From Antarcticimicrobium luteum (GTDB lineage Bacteria > Pseudomonadota > Alphaproteobacteria > Rhodobacterales > Rhodobacteraceae): a stretch of DNA of 64,000 nucleotides. Positions 61,976 through 64,000 of the stretch are shown in pieces. The stretch spans positions 86,218 through 150,217 of the forward strand of contig NZ_SMUV01000065.1 of assembly GCF_004358185.1 (NCBI RefSeq), in the 5' to 3' direction. The notes beneath the pieces were generated by a model. It worked only from the letters and a program-made list of their open reading frames with translations. It was not told the DNA's origin and did no database searches. The stretch's first letter is position 1. Each line of letters opens with the position of its first letter. The position numbers were made by a program, and so were the translations under genes.

Positions 61976-62383
61976 CTATTTCCGCTTCACCCCATAGAGC
62001 TCCAGCTTGTGGCCGCGCAGATCGTACCCCAGCCGGTCCGCGATCTTTTCCTGCAGCGCCTCGATCTCGGGGTCGAAGAACTCGATCACCTCGCCGCTGT
62101 CAATGTCGATCAGATGGTCGTGATGCTCGCGCTGCGCATCCTCATAGCGGGCGCGCCCGTCGCCAAAGGCGACCCGCTCAAGAATGCCGCGCTCCTCGAA
62201 CAGCTTCACCGTCCGGTAGACCGTTGCGATCGAGATGCCGGAGTCGATGGCGCTGGCGCGGGCATACAGCTCTTCGGCGTCGGGATGATCGTCGCTTTCC
62301 TCCAGCACCTTGGCGATGGTGCGGCGCTGGCCGGTCATCCGCAGCCCCCGGGCTTCGCATCGCGCAATGATGGTCTTCGGCAT
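61976..62383 (-). CDS. Fur-family metalloregulator (Mur/Fur type)
   Basis: This 135-residue protein has the Fur winged helix (residues 12-80: RMTGQRRTIAKVLEE, then SIATVYRTVKLFEE) and the metal-binding HHDH (87-90) with HLIDIDSGEVIEF. It has no CxxC pairs in the C-terminal half, unlike zinc-structured Fur or Zur. That pattern fits the alphaproteobacterial Mur/Fur group, which in several species senses Mn or Fe. The ATG at 62383 was taken. It is 371 bases divergent from the helicase. Confidence 0.9.
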   Translation of the reverse strand: MPKTIIARCEARGLRMTGQRRTIAKVLEESDDHPDAEELYARASAIDSGISIATVYRTVKLFEERGILERVAFGDGRARYEDAQREHHDHLIDIDSGEVIEFFDPEIEALQEKIADRLGYDLRGHKLELYGVKRK

Positions 62384-62754
62384 CGTCGGTCTCACTCTGG
62401 TCTGGTTTTCCGGTTTAGCGCGAGTTTCCCGGTGCCGCCAGCCGCGTTTTCGCCGCATTGCGGCACACGGCCGGTTGACATTTCCCGCGCCAGGGGCCAT
62501 TTGCCCCCTATTGGCGCCGTTCCCTGCCGCGTGAGCAGACAAGGAGCGGAGGAAAATCCGCCCGAGGCCCCGCATGGGCCCGACAGACCGGGACAGCGCC
62601 GATGAGTTCCCAAGATCACGCGTGGGGCCGAGAGCGCCGATGCGACCCGTCGCGGCATTCCGCCGCCGGGTCCGAGCACCGCGCGCCCCAACCGCCGCGC
62701 GAGATGCGGCAGAACGCCCGGCCTGCGATGCACGCAGGCCCGAAAGGATACGAT
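62384..62754. promoter_or_regulatory. Region between Fur/Mur gene and helicase; possible promoter and long leader
   Basis: This 371-base gap carries TTGACA at 62475-62480 with CATTTG 17 bases further on as a possible helicase promoter. It would leave a GC-rich leader of about 240 bases before the TTG start. Such long leaders are common for DEAD-box helicases with post-transcriptional control. No Fur-type box was recognised. Confidence 0.35.
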
Positions 62755-64000
62755 TTGACCCAATTCGACATGATGGGGCTCCCCGCCTCGCTTCTGACGC
62801 GGCTGAACGCGATGGGCTTTACCGAGCCCACCCCGATTCAGAGCCGCGCCATCCCCTATGCGCTGGACGGCCGCGACGTGATGGGCCTGGCCCAGACCGG
62901 CACCGGCAAGACCGCCGCCTTCGGCCTGCCGCTGGTCACCCGGATGCTGGAGTTCGGCAGCAAACCCGACCGCTACAGCGTGCGCGGCCTGGTGCTGGCG
63001 CCGACCCGCGAGCTGGCCAACCAGATCAGCCAGACCCTGCGCGCGCTGACCGAGGGCACCCCGCTCAAGGTCGGCTTCGTTGTCGGCGGCCAGTCGATCA
63101 ACGCCCAGATGAAACGGCTCGAGCGCGGCACCGACCTGCTGGTCGCAACCCCGGGCCGGCTGCTCGACCTGCTGGACCGCAACGCGCTGACGCTCGAGGA
63201 ATGCGCCTTCCTGGTGCTGGACGAGGCCGACCAGATGCTGGATCTCGGCTTCATCCACGCGCTGCGCAAGATCGCCGCGCTGCTGCCCGCCGAACGCCAG
63301 ACCATGCTGTTCTCGGCCACCATGCCGAAACAGATGAACGAGATCGCCAACAGCTATCTGAAGAACCCGATGCGGATCGAGGTCTCGCCCCCGGGCAAGG
63401 CCGCCGACAAGATCACCCAGTCGGTCCACTTCATCGCCAAGGCCGAGAAGCCCAGCCTGCTCAAGGAACTGCTGAACACCCACCGCGACGAACGCGCGCT
63501 GGTCTTCGGCCGCACCAAGCATGGCTCGGAAAAGCTGATGAAATCGTTGGAAAAGGCCGGCTTCAGCACCGCCTCGATCCACGGCAACAAAAGCCAGGGC
63601 CAGCGCGACCGCGCCATCGCCGCCTTCAAGGCCGGCGAGATCAAGGTGCTGGTGGCCACCGACGTGGCCGCGCGCGGGCTCGACATCCCCGACGTCAAGC
63701 ATGTCTACAACTACGAGCTGCCGAACGTGCCCGACAGCTATGTGCACCGCATCGGGCGGACCGCGCGCGCCGGCAAGGACGGCGCCGCCATCGCCTTCTG
63801 CGCCCCTGAAGAGATGGACGAACTGAAGGCGATCCAGAAGGTCATGGGGATCTCGATCCCGGTCGCCTCCGGCCGCCCGTGGGAGGTGATCGACGCCCCT
63901 GGCAAACCCTCCGGCGGCAACCGCCGCCGCGGCGGCGGCGGCGGCGGCAATGGCGGCGGCGGCTACGGCGGCGGCAAGCCCGGCGGCGCACAGCGGCGGC
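62755..64000 (+). CDS. DEAD-box ATP-dependent RNA helicase, 3' end cut by window
   Basis: The visible 415 residues cover the whole helicase core of the RhlE group. They contain the Q motif FTEPTPIQ, motif I AQTGTGKT (46-53), PTRELA, the DEAD box VLDEADQMLD, SAT (FSATMP), motif V VATDVAARGLD, and HRIGRTARAG. A Gly/Arg-rich tail follows from about residue 383 and runs off the window. The TTG at 62755 is the best start: AAGGA sits six bases before it and it is five codons before the first ATG at 62770. It should unwind RNA in ribosome assembly or cold adaptation. Confidence 0.93.
   Translation, partial: MTQFDMMGLPASLLTRLNAMGFTEPTPIQSRAIPYALDGRDVMGLAQTGTGKTAAFGLPLVTRMLEFGSKPDRYSVRGLVLAPTRELANQISQTLRALTEGTPLKVGFVVGGQSINAQMKRLERGTDLLVATPGRLLDLLDRNALTLEECAFLVLDEADQMLDLGFIHALRKIAALLPAERQTMLFSATMPKQMNEIANSYLKNPMRIEVSPPGKAADKITQSVHFIAKAEKPSLLKELLNTHRDERALVFGRTKHGSEKLMKSLEKAGFSTASIHGNKSQGQRDRAIAAFKAGEIKVLVATDVAARGLDIPDVKHVYNYELPNVPDSYVHRIGRTARAGKDGAAIAFCAPEEMDELKAIQKVMGISIPVASGRPWEVIDAPGKPSGGNRRRGGGGGGNGGGGYGGGKPGGAQRR

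Overview
This is a very GC-rich window from an alphaproteobacterium, most likely of the Rhodobacteraceae (Roseobacter group). The evidence is gene order and family content: holC-pepA beside lptG-lptD-surA-pdxA-ksgA, prfA-prmC followed by a DUF4167 gene, a Mur/Fur-type regulator without C-terminal CxxC pairs, a DctPQM TRAP transporter, RTX proteins, and dense ATGA-coupled operons. No tRNA, rRNA or CRISPR array was seen.

1-11.6 kb is a catabolic locus. On the plus strand lie the 3' end of an acyl-CoA synthetase, a thiolase-fold protein without the usual nucleophilic Cys, a DUF35 zinc-ribbon protein fused to a catalytically degenerate SDR, a cyclase-family metal hydrolase, an intact SDR and a TRAP transporter. 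An FAH-family hydratase (minus strand) is then divergent from an IlvD/Edd dehydratase, a beta-hydroxyacid dehydrogenase and a protein that closely resembles arylmalonate decarboxylase. 11.7-21.5 kb is a minus-strand operon that should take tryptophan to anthranilate (kynA, kynU) and then through the aerobic 2-aminobenzoyl-CoA route (CoA ligase, flavin monooxygenase/reductase, SDR, enoyl-CoA hydratase, acyl-CoA dehydrogenase), with an unusual RidA protein and a MarR regulator. A perfect-arm palindrome sits on the promoter.

21.5-28.2 kb looks accessory: a TfoX-like gene, a LysR/SbtA-type transporter pair, a cluster of palindromes, an RTX protein carrying an integrin-beta-like I domain, a fatty acid desaturase, and a frameshifted epimerase remnant. 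28.2-50.9 kb is mostly core genome: ndk, Bcr-type MFS, ABC-F, MarC, a retropepsin-like protease, holC, pepA, LPS export and outer-membrane assembly genes, a second RTX protein, release factor 1 and its methylase, an agmatinase-type ureohydrolase, an M20 amidohydrolase and mazG.

50.9-55.5 kb is a compact probable nickel/cobalt-handling island: a CsoR/RcnR-family sensor with the InrS-like H-C-H-C ligand pattern, an MFS exporter with a His-rich tail, a His-rich exported protein, a HupE/UreJ protein and an anchored partner. 55.7-64 kb returns to ordinary genes: nucleoside hydrolase, two acetyltransferases, a small P-loop kinase, eno with a clear terminator, a DMT transporter, an AbrB-type membrane protein, a Fur/Mur regulator and a DEAD-box helicase cut by the window end.
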